From contig NC_133770.1 in the NCBI RefSeq assembly GCF_003597395.2, positions 208,225,036 to 208,289,035 on the forward strand: a stretch of DNA of 64,000 nucleotides. The letters are read 5' to 3'. Position numbers and translations under genes: made by a program. Shown here in pieces: positions 1-11,046 of this stretch. Numbering within the stretch: the first letter of the stretch is position 1; the number at the start of each line of letters is the position of its first letter. The stretch comes from Chelonoidis abingdonii (lineage: Eukaryota > Chordata > Testudines > Testudinidae). Under the pieces are notes generated by a model. That model ran no database searches. It worked only from the letters and a program-made list of their open reading frames with translations, and was not told the DNA's origin.

Positions 1-168
1 GGCACCATAGCGGCGCCACTCCAGGGGGCGCCCTGCCGACCCACCGAGTGTTGCTAGGGTAAAAATCTTCCGACGAACGTGCACGCGGCGCGCGCACAGC
101 TAACTGGAATGGATATGAGCAACACATCTCGAAGAACAACAGTTACAAAGGTGAGTAACCGTCTTTTT
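1..168 (+). mobile_element. Right terminal repeat of a DIRS-like element (truncated by window edge)
   Basis: This stretch is nearly identical to 34942-35109, the right end of the almost complete DIRS-like element further on. Only scattered substitutions separate the two. Both end at the same place, after gtgagtaaccgtcttttt, and then diverge into different flanks, so this looks like a second insertion of the same family in the same orientation, with its body to the left of the window. The sequence right after it is already mid-CR1, so the DIRS copy appears to have inserted into an older CR1. Confidence 0.85.
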
Positions 169-1180
169 CTCTATTCACTTTTTCCAAACCATTCGTGATT
201 TTATAGACCTCTATAATATCCCCCTTCAATTGTCTCTTTTCTAAGCTGGTCACCCCTAATCTTTTTAGTCTCTTCCAATATGGAAGCTGTTCCACCCCCT
301 TGACCTTCTATGTAATTTTTCTGATTCTAATGTATACTTTTTGAGATGGGGTGACCAGAACTGGACACAATATTCAAGGTGTAGGGGTAACAATATTTTC
401 CATCTTATCTATTCCTTTCCTAATAGTTCCTAACATTGTTAGACTTTTTAACCAAAGCTGCAAATTGAGCTGAAGTTCTCAGAGCACGAACCATGATGAC
501 TCCAAGATCTTTCTCGAATAGTGACAGCTAATTTAAAATCCACCCATTATATATGTGTAGTTGGGATTGGGTTTTTCCAGTGTGCATTACTTTGCACTTA
601 TCATTGTTTAATTTTATCTGCCATTTTGTTGATCAGTCACACAGTTTTGTGAGGTCCCTTTGTATCTCTTTGCAGTCAACTTTGGACTTAACTATTTTGA
701 ATACTTTTATATTATCTGCAACTTTGTTGCTTCACTGTTCACTCCCTTTTCCAGATCATTGTTATATATGTTGAACAGGACAGGTATCAGTACAGATCCT
801 TGGGAACCCTGCTACTTACCTCTCTCCATTGTGAAAACTGACCATTTATTCCTATCCTTTGTTTACTATCTTTTAACCAGTTACTGATCCATGAGAGGAC
901 CTTCCCTCTTATCACATGACTACCTTCGGTGAGGGAACTTTTCAAAAGCTTTCTGAAAATCCAAATACATTATATTGACTGGATCACCCACATGCTTGTC
1001 TGTCAAAGAATTCTTATAGATTGGTGAGGCATGACTTCCGTTTACAAAAGCTGAGTTGACTCTTCCCTAACAAATCATGTTTATCTATGTGACTGATAAT
1101 TCTGTTCTTTACCATAGCTTCTATCAGTTTTCCTGTAAGAATTTGTTTCCAATCTACGTTAAAAAGGTTGAGTTTACTGG
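169..1180 (-). mobile_element. CR1-type LINE fragment (reverse transcriptase and 3' region)
   Basis: Read on the minus strand, this is the C-terminal part of a CR1 reverse transcriptase followed by 3' sequence. The plus strand shows the familiar antisense wording of this family, for example the stretch near 600-760 (cacttatcattgtttaattt, then the antisense of the FADD-type segment). It is old and carries stops in all frames. The extreme 3' end is absent because the DIRS terminus at 168 abuts it. It has no coding capacity. The 5' boundary near 1180 is approximate. Confidence 0.75.
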
Positions 1181-2120
1181 AGAGCTACCAGACTCCTTTT
1201 GAAGTTAGGAAAATTAGTTTCCTTTCTATAGACTCAAACCCCACATATTTGAAATAATAGAACTAATGAGAGGAAGAGAGAGAATGGTCATTTGGCAAAT
1301 CTTATGATGTAGAAAAGGATGGGTGGTATGTCTAACTGAGATACTCTTAATTGTGAATTAGTATCTCAAAGGAGCACTAAACTAGAGATAGTAAAAAGCC
1401 AATGAAAGCAAGTTAAACAAACACTTCTGTTTTTAGTCGCACATGCCTCTCCTGTGCTTCTTGTTCCTGTCTGAACAATTTTTTACACGCTCGCTCTCTC
1501 TCTTTATAGATATATTGCCTTTACTTTACTTTCATATCTTATTTGTAGAAAACTTTATACCAGTTAGACAGGGGCAACTTTGACGCTCCAGTGCTTTTTT
1601 CCATGACACGTTTTTCCTTGGACAGCGCTGTCTCTGATAATGGGAGTAAGATGTGAATGCAAGTATTGCATCAGAATCAGGTCTTATCTAATGAAAATCA
1701 GAGCTGGTTGGTAAAATACCTCTTTTCTGTACAGCTGTGGACTCCGAATATTGTATGACCTGTATGTGTTCTCCTTTGAAATGGGAAAAGTGTGTTATTT
1801 CGTAGGAGAGAGTATGTCATCCACTCACGTCTTCCAGGCACTGAGGTGAATGAACAGATAATGGTAGGAATGGCATTATTTCATCTGAAGGAGCCTCTAG
1901 TCATCTGTTTAAAAAGTTATGGTGCTTGATGCACTCTAAATGCAGCCTAATATGCATTAAAGCTTCCATGTTTGTTAAAAGCACCATGTAAAGAGCTGTA
2001 CTCAGGAAACCGTTTGTAATGCGCAATAACTCTTATTGGTCCTAGAAAACCTACGAACAATAGTACATATTCTTAAGTGCCATCGACTGGCACATTAACT
2101 TAATTCTATCCATATGGGTA
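1181..2120. other. Unique, probably intronic sequence
   Basis: AT-rich sequence with no recognisable gene or strong repeat. It includes a short CT-rich tract near 1488-1505. At about 2067-2093 there is a copy of a short motif that recurs near 10724 and, inverted, near 41136. Confidence 0.5.
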
Positions 2121-2400
2121 CTGCATGGTTCAGTGGATATGGTGCTGAATTAGGGGCCAGGAAATGTTGGCTCTGTATCTGGCTCTGTTGCTGACTTTGT
2201 GTGATCTTGAGCAAGTCACTTTGAGCTCAGTTTCTGATGTGAAAAATTGGCGTAATTATATGCACCTTCCTTTTCAAAATGCTTTGCAATTTACCACTGG
2301 AAAGTGCGATATAAAAGAACTTTTTATTTTTAAACTGAGTCTTCTATATTCTTCTGCAAAAATGATCCCACTATGTGTGTTTGAAGAAAATGATAAAACT
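2121..2400 (+). mobile_element. MIR-like (CORE) SINE
   Basis: The order of segments follows the tRNA-derived MIR/CORE-SINE plan. A tRNA-like head (ggttcagtggat) comes first, then a region like tgatcttgagcaagtcactt, then the aaatgctttgcaattt-type tail before an AT-rich end. It is diverged and non-coding. Confidence 0.65.
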
Positions 2401-2929
2401 TAATTAAAATATTTCTGACTATTGTGTCCAATACGACTGGTGGGCAGACTCTACACCAGTGATACTCAATTACATCTACCCATGGGCTGATTTGAGAATT
2501 GTATGACAAGAGGCAGGCCATTTATGCAGAAGGCTGACAAAATAAAAATTTAAAAACTGTTCAGGTGCCAGTAAATAAACACTTTGATTGCAGCATAAGT
2601 ATTGGTGTTTCTATCTTCTAATAAAGTTTTGAAATCAACATTATTACCTGTGTTTGTGGCAAACTCTAATGGGAGAGGTGACATCCATGATCTCCAACAA
2701 GCTTTGTGAAGAGTGGTTTACAGGCGGTGAGGGCAAAGCACATACACTGGTGAAGATGCTCATCTGTCAGGCAATTGCGATGTTTCTTATAATATTTATG
2801 GTAGAAAACTCAGATTTGCAGAGGTATGTTGGTCTAAACATCATTAAAAGATAGATGGCTAGATTCTGGCTATTCTGAAACTGTCAGCATATTGAATCCA
2901 GAAATCAAAGTCCCACTTCTCTGAATTTT
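2401..2929. other. Unassigned sequence
   Basis: No gene is visible. Part of 2450-2640 has the look of an old MITE (cagtgatactcaattacatc), but I could not find a matching opposite end. Confidence 0.35.
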
Positions 2930-5180
2930 GCATGCAAGACATCTGAGCTCTGGAGCCTTAAATTTCTAATTGAAAGGCACCTTCATCAGTTGACCCACGA
3001 ATGCTATTTGCTTCAGAGAGCAAGGTCCATTGGCAGAGATAACAAATGGCAGAAACAACAATGAACAAATAAAAGCAAATCCTTTGGAATTTTAAAGTTC
3101 TCAAATCGCATTTTAAAATTTTTGATCAGATTGTTTAGGAATTCTTGCATCATTTTCATCAAGGTTTCATCTGTAGCAACAGCACTCAATATACAACATC
3201 AAGATTCCTCTGAAAGGCAGACACTTTTTCAAACAGATCCCCGACCACTGCTTGCATGGCCATCGAGCTGCAATTTGAGGAAATTCAGTGACCAGTAATA
3301 TTGCACAGAAAAGCTACCTGTGACATAGAGGGGACAATCATTCATAAATTCCAGGAACTCACAAGCTTTGTTGGGCTTGTGGTTTGAAAGAAATTCTATT
3401 GTTTCTTTTTGAAGCACATAAAACCTCTCTAGCACTTAACCAGCAGATGCCATTGTGCTGCAACAGGTCACTGTATTTGGCTGAACATCTTGTAAAAGAG
3501 CTTTAAAAAGATGATGGTGCAAGAAGTTGAGCATACATAGTTCACTAATCTAATCACAATACCCATTTTTTTTTTGTTTTTTCAAATCCCCAGACAACAT
3601 GCCACACAGGACAGTCTGTTGAATGGTGCAGTGTATTTAATGAAGAGTATGTTGCTGCCAGATGTGAAGCAAAGCCCTTCTCTTCCCCTGTCATGGAGGG
3701 ACCTCCATCTGCAATCCATTTTTTAAAAAAAGCTTTTTATTTTTAAAAAATGATCTATCCTGTGGTGCAGGTTTCTAATGATATTAAGCACAAAAATTCT
3801 TCGCTGAAAATATCACCATCAGAAAATCTAACAGTGCTAGCTGTCACTTAAATCACTTGTTTTGTCCATTGCAAGAGACATGTTGTCATAAACAGATAGT
3901 TAAGGGTTAATGTCTCTTTTACCTGTAAAGGGTTAAGAAGCTCAGTAAACCTGGCTGACACCTGACCATAGGACCAATGAAGGGACAAGATACTTTCAAA
4001 TCTTGGTGGAGGGAAGTCTTTGTTTGTGCTCTTTTGTTTTGGTGGTTGTTCACTCTCGGGACTGAGAGGGATGAGACATCACTCCAGGCTCTCCAAATCT
4101 TTCTAAATCAGTCTCTCATGTTTCAAACTTGTAACTAACTAGCCAGGCAAGGCGTGTTAGTCTTATTTTTGCTTTCTCAACTTGTAAATGCTTCTTTTGC
4201 TGGAAGGATTTTACCTCTGTTTGCTGTAACTATGAACCTAAGGCTAGAGGAGGTTTCCTCTGGGCTATCTGAAACTGAGTACCCTGTAACACATTCTCCA
4301 TACTGATTTTACTGAGATAATTTTTACCTTTCTTTCTTTAATTGAAAGCTTTCTTTTTAAGAACCTGATTGATTTCTCCTTGTTTTAAGATCCAAGGGGT
4401 TTGGATTTGTGTTCCCCAGGGAACTGGTGAAGTCCCTCTAGGCAGCCCAGGGAGGGGAAAGTTTTGGGGGGACAGGTAGTGCCCCAGATACTGAAATTTC
4501 TGGGTGGTGGCAGTGTTAACAGATCTAAGCTAGTAATTAAGCTTAGAAATGTCCATGTAGATCCCCACATTTGTACCCTAAAGTTCAGAGTGGGGAAAGA
4601 ACCTTGAAAGCAGTGCTGACAAATAATCTGTCTAAATTACCTCCAATCTTTGCACTGCTGTGGAATCAGACAGGGGAACTTTCTTCACAATTTCCATCAA
4701 AAAGCTCCTCCAGCATTTCCAATGTGCACTCCTTCCTAAGCTCGGCATTTAAGGAAGGTTTTTTTTCTTTAGCTAGTACCAACATTATCTGAAGAGAAGC
4801 AGCTGTTGCTTTTTCCTATGCAGTCACTGATGTTGTGAGAATGACATTCGAAGTGTGATATGAAGACTTCAGATTTTCAATTTTGTCATGTCTTGCAACA
4901 CTGCCAGGAAGATATGCCGCATTGAAGTTGTTATGCTTTGATTCAAAGTGGCGCCTCACACTGACGACCTTAGAGACGGATACAGTAGTTTGGTATATTA
5001 AACACACAAGTTCTGCTTTTAAGTGAGGTGGCTTAATAAAAAGAAAATCCACTGTCCAGTTTGGGTTAAAAGCTTGGTTTTGCTGTTGACTTTTCAACGT
5101 TAACTCCCACTCACATTCATTTTTGGCTTCATTTCCATCACTAATGAAAAATGAGCAGCCTCCTACTTCAGTCATAGCCA
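2930..5180 (-). pseudogene. hAT-superfamily (ZBED/GTF2IRD2-like) transposase relic, split by a solo LTR
   Basis: The minus strand carries pieces of one hAT transposase in the right order. At 5175-4816 there is an N-terminal segment with an R-R-H-F-E-S-K-H motif and a following KIEqLKSSY-like stretch. At 4790-4615 there is a segment containing VPLSDSTA. At about 3725-3640 there is a TDGgPsMTG-like block. At 3435-3229 there is a segment ending in a diverged helix that resembles the NeLNlqLQG region, followed by a LFEKVSAFQ block and a region resembling the IPKDLL block. Stops and frameshifts break it everywhere. A solo LTR (3884-4609) lies inside it. The family normally cuts and pastes DNA through an RNase H-fold transposase; this copy cannot encode one. 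Assignment is by motif memory. Confidence 0.65.
3884..4609 (+). mobile_element. Solo LTR, family beginning TGTCATAAACAGAT
   Basis: The start (tgtcataaacagatagtt) and the end (gtaccctaaagttcagag followed by a cttgaaa terminus) match the other copies at 18431-19110, 41846-42889 and 53611-54500. No internal retroviral domain is present, so this is a solo LTR left by LTR-LTR recombination. I do not find a clean target-site duplication here, unlike the other three copies. Confidence 0.8.
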
Positions 5181-5640
5181 GTGCTACCAGAAGAACGTAA
5201 GATCCAGTAAGCAGTGCTTATTTTTTTGCTGGGGCTTGCCAGGGGTCAGCCTCCGCCCTGCTCGGCTTGGCATCTTTGGGCTCCTGGCCAGCAGCTGCCA
5301 CTCTTCGGCCACCCAACTCTGAAAGCAGTACTGCTGGCAGCAGCAGTGCAGAAGTAAGGGTGGCAATACACCATAGCATGCCTCCCTTATTTCTGTATGG
5401 CTGCTCGTGACAGTGCTGCCTTCAGAGGTGGGAGCCCAGTAGAGCTGCCAACTTTCTAACTGGAGAAAACCGAATACCCTTATCCCGCCCCTTCCCTGAG
5501 GCCCTGCCTCCTGCTCATCCCTCTCCCCTTTCCTCTGTCACTCGCTTTCCTCCACCCTCGCTCACTTACTCATTTTCACTGCAAGGCCCAAGCAAGCACC
5601 AGGAGAAGGCCAGGAGCTGCAACAGTTTGAATATGGGAGA
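5181..5640. repeat. GC-rich dispersed repeat, two fragments
   Basis: The part at 5205-5440 contains the words gcagaagtaagggtggcaat and agctgccactcttcggccac, which recur inside the hAT MITE at 59593-60377, so the two are related. From about 5445 (gccaactttctaactggaga) a second GC-rich repeat begins; its other end is seen inverted at 17040-17058. Confidence 0.6.
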
Positions 5641-6362
5641 TGGAATGTGTGATTCAAATACCCTTCATCTCATCACGGAGACATTTTAAACACTATTGTA
5701 AAATTAACACCTCCCCCCACCCCTGAAAGAAAAAAAAAAAAGTCCCACTCACAGTGAGTGAGAGTAAAGAGACTACTGCAGGAGCTTGATTTTTCTTGCC
5801 TTCACCCAACTGTCCTAGTAAGGGATCCCGTAGTGCTACAGCCACTGGCTGAGTCCTTTCCTACCTGACAATGAACCATATAGCAGGGAAAAAAGTGATG
5901 CTGTTCCATGTTTAATGACTAGTTAAATTGTTTAAATGTATGCTTTAATAGACAATATATGCAATGTGGACTAATTAATGTTATGAGAGTCTTAATGTTA
6001 ACATTTCCTGACGCTTATGTTTAAATATATAACCTTAATATTGCACTGATGTTATTTTATGAATTCATTATAGCTCTTTAATGTTAAGAAGATGAGGTTG
6101 CATAAAATGTAATTCATGCTGCAGAAACTTATCCCTCCCTATTTTCTCATCCTGCTAACCAATAGATTTTTCTAGTGTTGTTTCAAGTTTTTTCACCCGT
6201 ATTGTGTCCCAGATTTGTGCCAAAGCAGATTCAGAGGAAATATGATAGATGTCTCTCTCACAGTGTGACCACCTGTCCATTTGGTGCTCAATGTTCCCCA
6301 TTACACATCAAATCAATAAATATTGTCTTGTATGCACCAATAATCATGCAAAAGATTGTACA
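5641..6362. other. Unique, AT-rich intronic sequence
   Basis: No gene or clear repeat. A C-run and poly-A tract lie near 5713-5742. Confidence 0.45.
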
Positions 6363-6370
6363 TTCTGATA

Positions 6371-7053
6371 CAGTGGTAGGCAAACTTTTTGGCCCGAGGG
6401 CCACCTTGGGGTTTTGAAACTGTATGGAGGGTCAGGTAGGGAAAGCTGTGCCTCCCCAAACAGCCTGGTCCCTACCCCCTAACTGCCTCCCTCAGAACCC
6501 CTGACCCTTCAACCCCCCCTGCTCCTTGTCCCCTGACTGCCCCCTCCTGGGACCCCACCCTCTATCCAATCCCCCCATCCCCGACTGCCCTGACCCCTAT
6601 CAACACCCCCGCCCCCTGACAGGCCCCCCCAGGACTCCCAGGCCTATCCAACCCCCCCTGTTCCCGTCCCCTGACCGCCCCCCCCCAGAACCTCCACCTC
6701 ATCCAACTGCCCTCGTCCCCTGATTCCCCTCCAGTACACTCTGCCTCTTATCCAACCCACCGCCCCCTTACCGTGCCGCTTAGAGCACCAGGACTGGCAG
6801 CCACCCTGCCCAGCTGGAGCCAGCCACACCGCTGCACAGTCTAGAGCACTGGGGCTGGTGGCTCTTGCAGCCACACTGCCCGGCAGGAGCTTGCAGCCCC
6901 GCCGCCCAGAGCACTAGAGGCATGGCGAGCTGAGACTGCGGGGACAGCAGGGGAGGGGCCGGGGATTAGCCTCCCCAGCTGGGAACTCAAAGGCCAGGCA
7001 GGAGGATCCTGTGGGCCAGATGTGGCCCGTGAGCTGCAGTTTACCCATCTCTG
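6371..7053. mobile_element. Non-autonomous hAT element (CAGTGGTAGGCAAACTTT termini)
   Basis: The left end cagtggtaggcaaacttttt is mirrored by the right end, whose complement starts cagagatgggtaaactgcag. Both continue into matching ggcccac/gggccac segments. The 8 bases on each side (ttctgata and ctctaata) agree at 6 of 8 positions, as expected for an aged hAT target duplication. The interior is C-rich filler with many short proline-like shadow frames and no transposase. Confidence 0.8.
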
Positions 7054-7480
7054 CTCTAATACAATGTGTTATTTGTATGAGATTGGGTGCCTCAAATAAA
7101 ACATTAGGGAGGTGCCCTTAAAAATAAACTTTCTCCTATAATTTCCAAGTTGTCCTTTATTTGAAATACAAAGGGTCTGTATATGGGCATGAGGGAGATT
7201 ACCATAGCCAGAGACTATCTCTTCTATTTCAGTCCTAGTGAAGCTATGCATTCCCTGTTGCCAGGGCCCTTCTGCACTGCCCATGGTGCTAGCATCAGAC
7301 CATATGACCCACTTACTTTTTGCAGACTCCAGAGGATACCCACCAGCGTGAAGTACCAGGTTTTTGTGCACAGCAATGACTGGCTGCTGGCGCGACTCCT
7401 GATGTGCCCCACTGACTGACCTGCACAGCTACCTAGGCTAGCAGCTGCTGTATGCCACTTGCTGGGAGTTGGTGTTGGGT
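7054..7480. other. Unassigned sequence between MITEs
   Basis: No recognisable gene. Overlapping short frames on both strands lack any family signature. Confidence 0.4.
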
Positions 7481-7693
7481 GGGTATGTGTATACAGCAAT
7501 TAAAGCTGGCTGCCCCCAGTCTTCTGACTGGGGCTCACTGTGGGGCTATGTGCGGGCTACTGAACCCCAACCTCTGAGACCCCCCCCATGGGGGGAGAGA
7601 CTCAGAGAGCCCAAATATCTACACAATAATGTTCTAGCCCCAGTCTGCTGAACCAGGACAGGAGGGCATTTGATTGCAGTGTAGACATACCCC
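7481..7693. mobile_element. Short palindromic MITE (GGTATGTGTATACAGCAATT ends)
   Basis: The left end ggtatgtgtatacagcaatt is the inverted match of the right end, ttgattgcagtgtagacata followed by cc, with a GC-rich middle that also folds back on itself. This structure is common in turtle genomes. Ownership of the target duplication is unclear. Confidence 0.65.
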
Positions 7694-8520
7694 AGAGAGC
7701 TCAAAGGGGCTGAAGTGAAGGCTTCCAGGTAGGCACTATTGGGGAAGCAAGCCGCAAATTTGGAGCATCTCCACCTGACCCCTCCTCCCCAAGTAGCCAC
7801 TGGCGGGAAGCAGTGCCACCTAGCTGGGGCAGCTGCTAGGAAGAGCGGGAGGTTGCTTGGGGATTCAGGTATGGGAGGGAGTTAAGAGTGAGAGAGGGGG
7901 CCTGGCTTCTGGGCTGGGAGTGCAAGCTCTGGGGTGGAGCCAGAAATGAGTGGTTCTGAGTGTGGGAGAGAGCTCTGGGCTCAGGCAGGGGGCTGGGATG
8001 CAGGATGGGGTTCTGGCTCCGGCTGGGGATGTGGGCTCCGGGGGGTTGCAGGATGAGGGGTTTGGGGTGCAGGATGGGGCTCCGGTGTGGGGGCAGGGGT
8101 TGAGGTGCAGAGGCGTGAGGTATTTGGGATGGGGCTGGGGAGGGGTTTGGGGTGCAGGAGCGGGCTCCGTATTGGGGAGTGGGGCTGAGGGGTTCAGGGT
8201 GTGGGAGGGGCCTTTGGGCTGGGGTAGGGGGTGTGGCTAAAAATGAGGGGTTCAGAGTGTGGGAGGGAGCTCTGGGATGTGGTGGGGGTTGGGATGAAGG
8301 AGAGGGTGTGGGCTCCAGATGGGGGTACGGGCTCTGGGGTGGGGCTGGGGCTGATGGTTTTGGGGGTACGAGGGAGGGGGCTCTGGGCTCAGGCCAAGGG
8401 GTTTGGAGTGCAGGAGTGAGCTCAGAGCAGTGAATTGGGGTGCAGGAAGGGATGTGGGTTGGTTCCATCCTTTTGCATGTAGGATGGAAGTAGGGTGGAG
8501 AAGGGGGAGTAGGAGGTCGG
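7694..8520. repeat. G-rich minisatellite-like repeat
   Basis: From about 7860 the plus strand is a run of diverged units built around ggggtttggggtgcaggatg, gctctgggctggggcaggg and similar words. The long proline-rich frame on the minus strand (7836-8525) and the glycine-rich frames on plus are translations of this repeat and not genes. A related array is found inverted at 16671-17058. Confidence 0.65.
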
Positions 8521-8728
8521 TTCATCTTAAAAGCAAAGACATTGTCTAGGTAGCACTTCCCTATGAATCAGTCCTTGACTTGATACCATAGCATGGTATT
8601 TGAGGGCACAGAAGACTTGCATTTTGGATAAAATGTAAAACCAAAATCCTCACCTTTAGCACATAAAAACCTTCTGCCAACTGTTATCAAGAACAAGGCT
8701 ATTCTGTTCTATTTAACATTGGTTAGCT

Positions 8729-10584
8729 CAGGGGTCGGCAACCTATGGCATGCGTGCCAAAGATGGCACGCGAGCCAATTTTAAACGGCAGGCTGGAGCC
8801 TGCCGGGACTCCAGCGTGCCACTAACAATCCTGCCCAGCCCGGCGCACTGTCCTCTGCCCTCCACTCCCCCCGCGGGGGCAGGGAGCGGAAGCATAGCCG
8901 TGCGCACAGGGTGGGCAAACGGCCCCACTCTCCCGGCACCGCAAGCCGCTTGGTCCGCGCTCCCGGGCCGGAACACGGGGCCGAGCGCAGCAAGCTGCCG
9001 GCCCCTCCCCCACCTTCTCCCCTCCCCTGGAGCCCTGCTGCCGCCACATGCGGTGCTCTGGAGGTCGGGGCTGCGCGCTCCCGCGGGGCAGCGTTTGGCT
9101 CCGCGGGGAGGCAGACATGCTCCCCGCTCAACCGGAGGGGCAGGGCTGTGTGCTCCTGCGGAGCAGCGTATCGAGCTCTGCGAGGAGCCTCATGGTAAGG
9201 GGCCCAGGGCTAGGGGGGTTGGATAAGGGGTGGGGGCAGTTAGGGGACAGGGAGCAGGGTGGGTTGGATGGGGTTGTGAGATCCCGGGGGGGTGAGGGGC
9301 GGGGGTCTCTGGAGGGGGCACTCAGGGAGCAGAGGGGGTTGGATGGGGCATGGGAGTCCCAGGCTCTGTCAGGGAGCGGGGGGGTGGATAGAGGTCAGGG
9401 CAGTCAGGGGACCGGGAGCAAGGAGGGTCCTGGAGGGGTCAGTTAGGATGGGGGGTCTCTGTAGGGGGTGGTCAGGGGACAAGGAGCTGGTGGGGTTGGA
9501 TGGGGGGGGGGGGGATCCCAGGGGGGTGGTTAGGGCATGGGAATCTTGGGGTTTGTGAGGGGGCAGGGGGTGGATAGAGGTCAGGGCAGTCAGGGGACCG
9601 GGAGCAAGGAGGGTCCTGGAGGGGTCAGTTAGGATGGGGGGTCTCTGTAGGGGGTGGTCAGGGGACAAGGAGCTGGGGGGGGGTTGTAAAAGTTGGGAGT
9701 TCTGGGGCTCCTGTCAGGAGACAGGGAGTGGTTGGATAGGCATGGGAGTCCCAGGGATCTGGCTGGGGATGGAGATGTGGATGAGGGTTGGGGCAGTCAG
9801 GGGAGAGGTAGGAGGTAGAGTCCAGTCTGGGGATGAGGAACAGGGAGGCTTAGATGGGGGTGGAGTCCTGGGAGGCAGTTGGGGGCAGGGCTCCCAGGAG
9901 GGGGTAGTCAGAGGACAAGGAGCAGCAAGGTTGAGAGTTATTAGGGTAGGCAGTCACCCAGCACTGAGCCCTGACCCCTACCACACACACGCCACGCCCT
10001 CTGCCCTGAGCCCCGCACCCTCCCAGGCCCCTGCCCTGAGTCCTGTACCTCCCTCATACATACCCACCTCTCTACTTGACTCCTTCATCCGCCACCCCCC
10101 CGCAACCCGGGCCCTGACTCTGGCACCTCTATCCATACCCAGCGTCCCCCTCTGCCCTGACACCTACCCTCCCTCACATACCCAGCCCTCTGCTCCCAGC
10201 CCTCTGGGTCCTGGCCGCCAGCCCTGCACAGCCCACTGCTGGCCTGGGGTTCTGGCTGACGGACCCTTGCCAGCCAGGGTCCTGGCCGCAGGCCCTGCTC
10301 AGCCCGCTGCCGGCCTAGGTGAACAGAACCCCAGACCAGCAGCGGGCTGAGCGGGCCAGCAGCATAAGATCAACATTTTAATTTCATTTTAAATGAAGCT
10401 CCTTAAACATTTTGAAAACCCTGTTTATTTTACAATACAACACTAGTTTAGTTATATAATGTATAGACTTATAGAGAGAGACCACCTAAAAAACGTTAAA
10501 ATGTATTACTGGCATGCGAAACCTTAAATTAGAGTGAATAAATGAAGACTCGGCACACCGCTTCTGAAAGGTTGCCAACCTCTG
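8729..10584. mobile_element. hAT MITE (CAGGGGTCGGCAACCT termini) with a large G-rich internal expansion
   Basis: The ends caggggtcggcaacctatgg and gaaaggttgccaacctctg are inverted repeats. A perfect 8-bp target duplication, ggttagct, lies at 8721-8728 and 10585-10592, which is diagnostic of hAT insertion. The right 230 bp (from ttttaaatgaagctccttaa) matches the compact 309-bp family member at 58285-58593. Between the ends this copy holds about 1.5 kb of G-rich then C-rich sequence absent from the compact copy. Open frames inside (for example 9634-10350) are low-complexity and not credible genes. Confidence 0.92.
9383..9676. repeat. Direct duplication of about 108 bp, offset 186 bp, inside the hAT MITE
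   Basis: The segment starting ggtggatagaggtcagggca at 9383 recurs at 9569. It appears identical for about 108 bp, through the ggtggtcaggggacaaggag stretch. Between the two copies lies a run of 12 or more G near 9508-9520. The identity suggests a recent duplication or slippage. Confidence 0.8.
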
Positions 10585-10889
10585 GGTTAGCTAAACACCC
10601 AGTAATTTACAATAAACACCTGGGTAATTACTGTTAAGAGCTCCTTCTAAAGAACTATAGAGGGGAAGACATCAGTGTACAACAACAGATTTCATTAATC
10701 CCACAGACCCCAAGAACCATGCTATATATTCTTGAGTGCCATCTGTTGGCACCTTATCTATTAATTATTTACATATGCATGAACATCTTATTTATAGAGC
10801 ACTCTTGTAATGTTTGTATTTGGCTACCCACTGTAAAGTCCCCTTGGGCAGTTTCGGTTGGTTTATGCTATTCAAGTCCTATCTTAAAG

Positions 10890-11046
10890 TGCTGTGTAGT
10901 GTTGCTTCGGACTGTTAAACGGTGGTCATGTTCCTCCCCAAAGACAGCTGCATTTCAATGTTAGGTAAACATATCTCTTTATATTCCCTGCCTATTTTAC
11001 AGGGCTTTTGTGACTCTTTATACAAGTGCTCTGAGATGCTATAACA
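10890..11046 (+). mobile_element. SINE 3' tail (CORE-SINE like)
   Basis: The words agctgcatttcaatgttagg and ttttacagggcttttgtgac, followed by a gctctgagatgctata end, follow the 3' half of a common sauropsid SINE. The CR1 at 11047 begins directly after it. Confidence 0.5.

Noticed and set aside
2121..2160. tRNA-like sequence ggttcagtggat
   Set aside because: It is the head of a MIR-like SINE; no complete cloverleaf can be formed.
7836..8525. 229-codon proline-rich minus-strand frame
   Set aside because: It is the translation of a G-rich degenerate minisatellite; its sequence repeats with the DNA and has no domain.
9634..10350. 238-codon plus-strand frame
   Set aside because: It lies wholly inside the hAT MITE at 8729-10584 and is low-complexity Gly then Pro/Ser.
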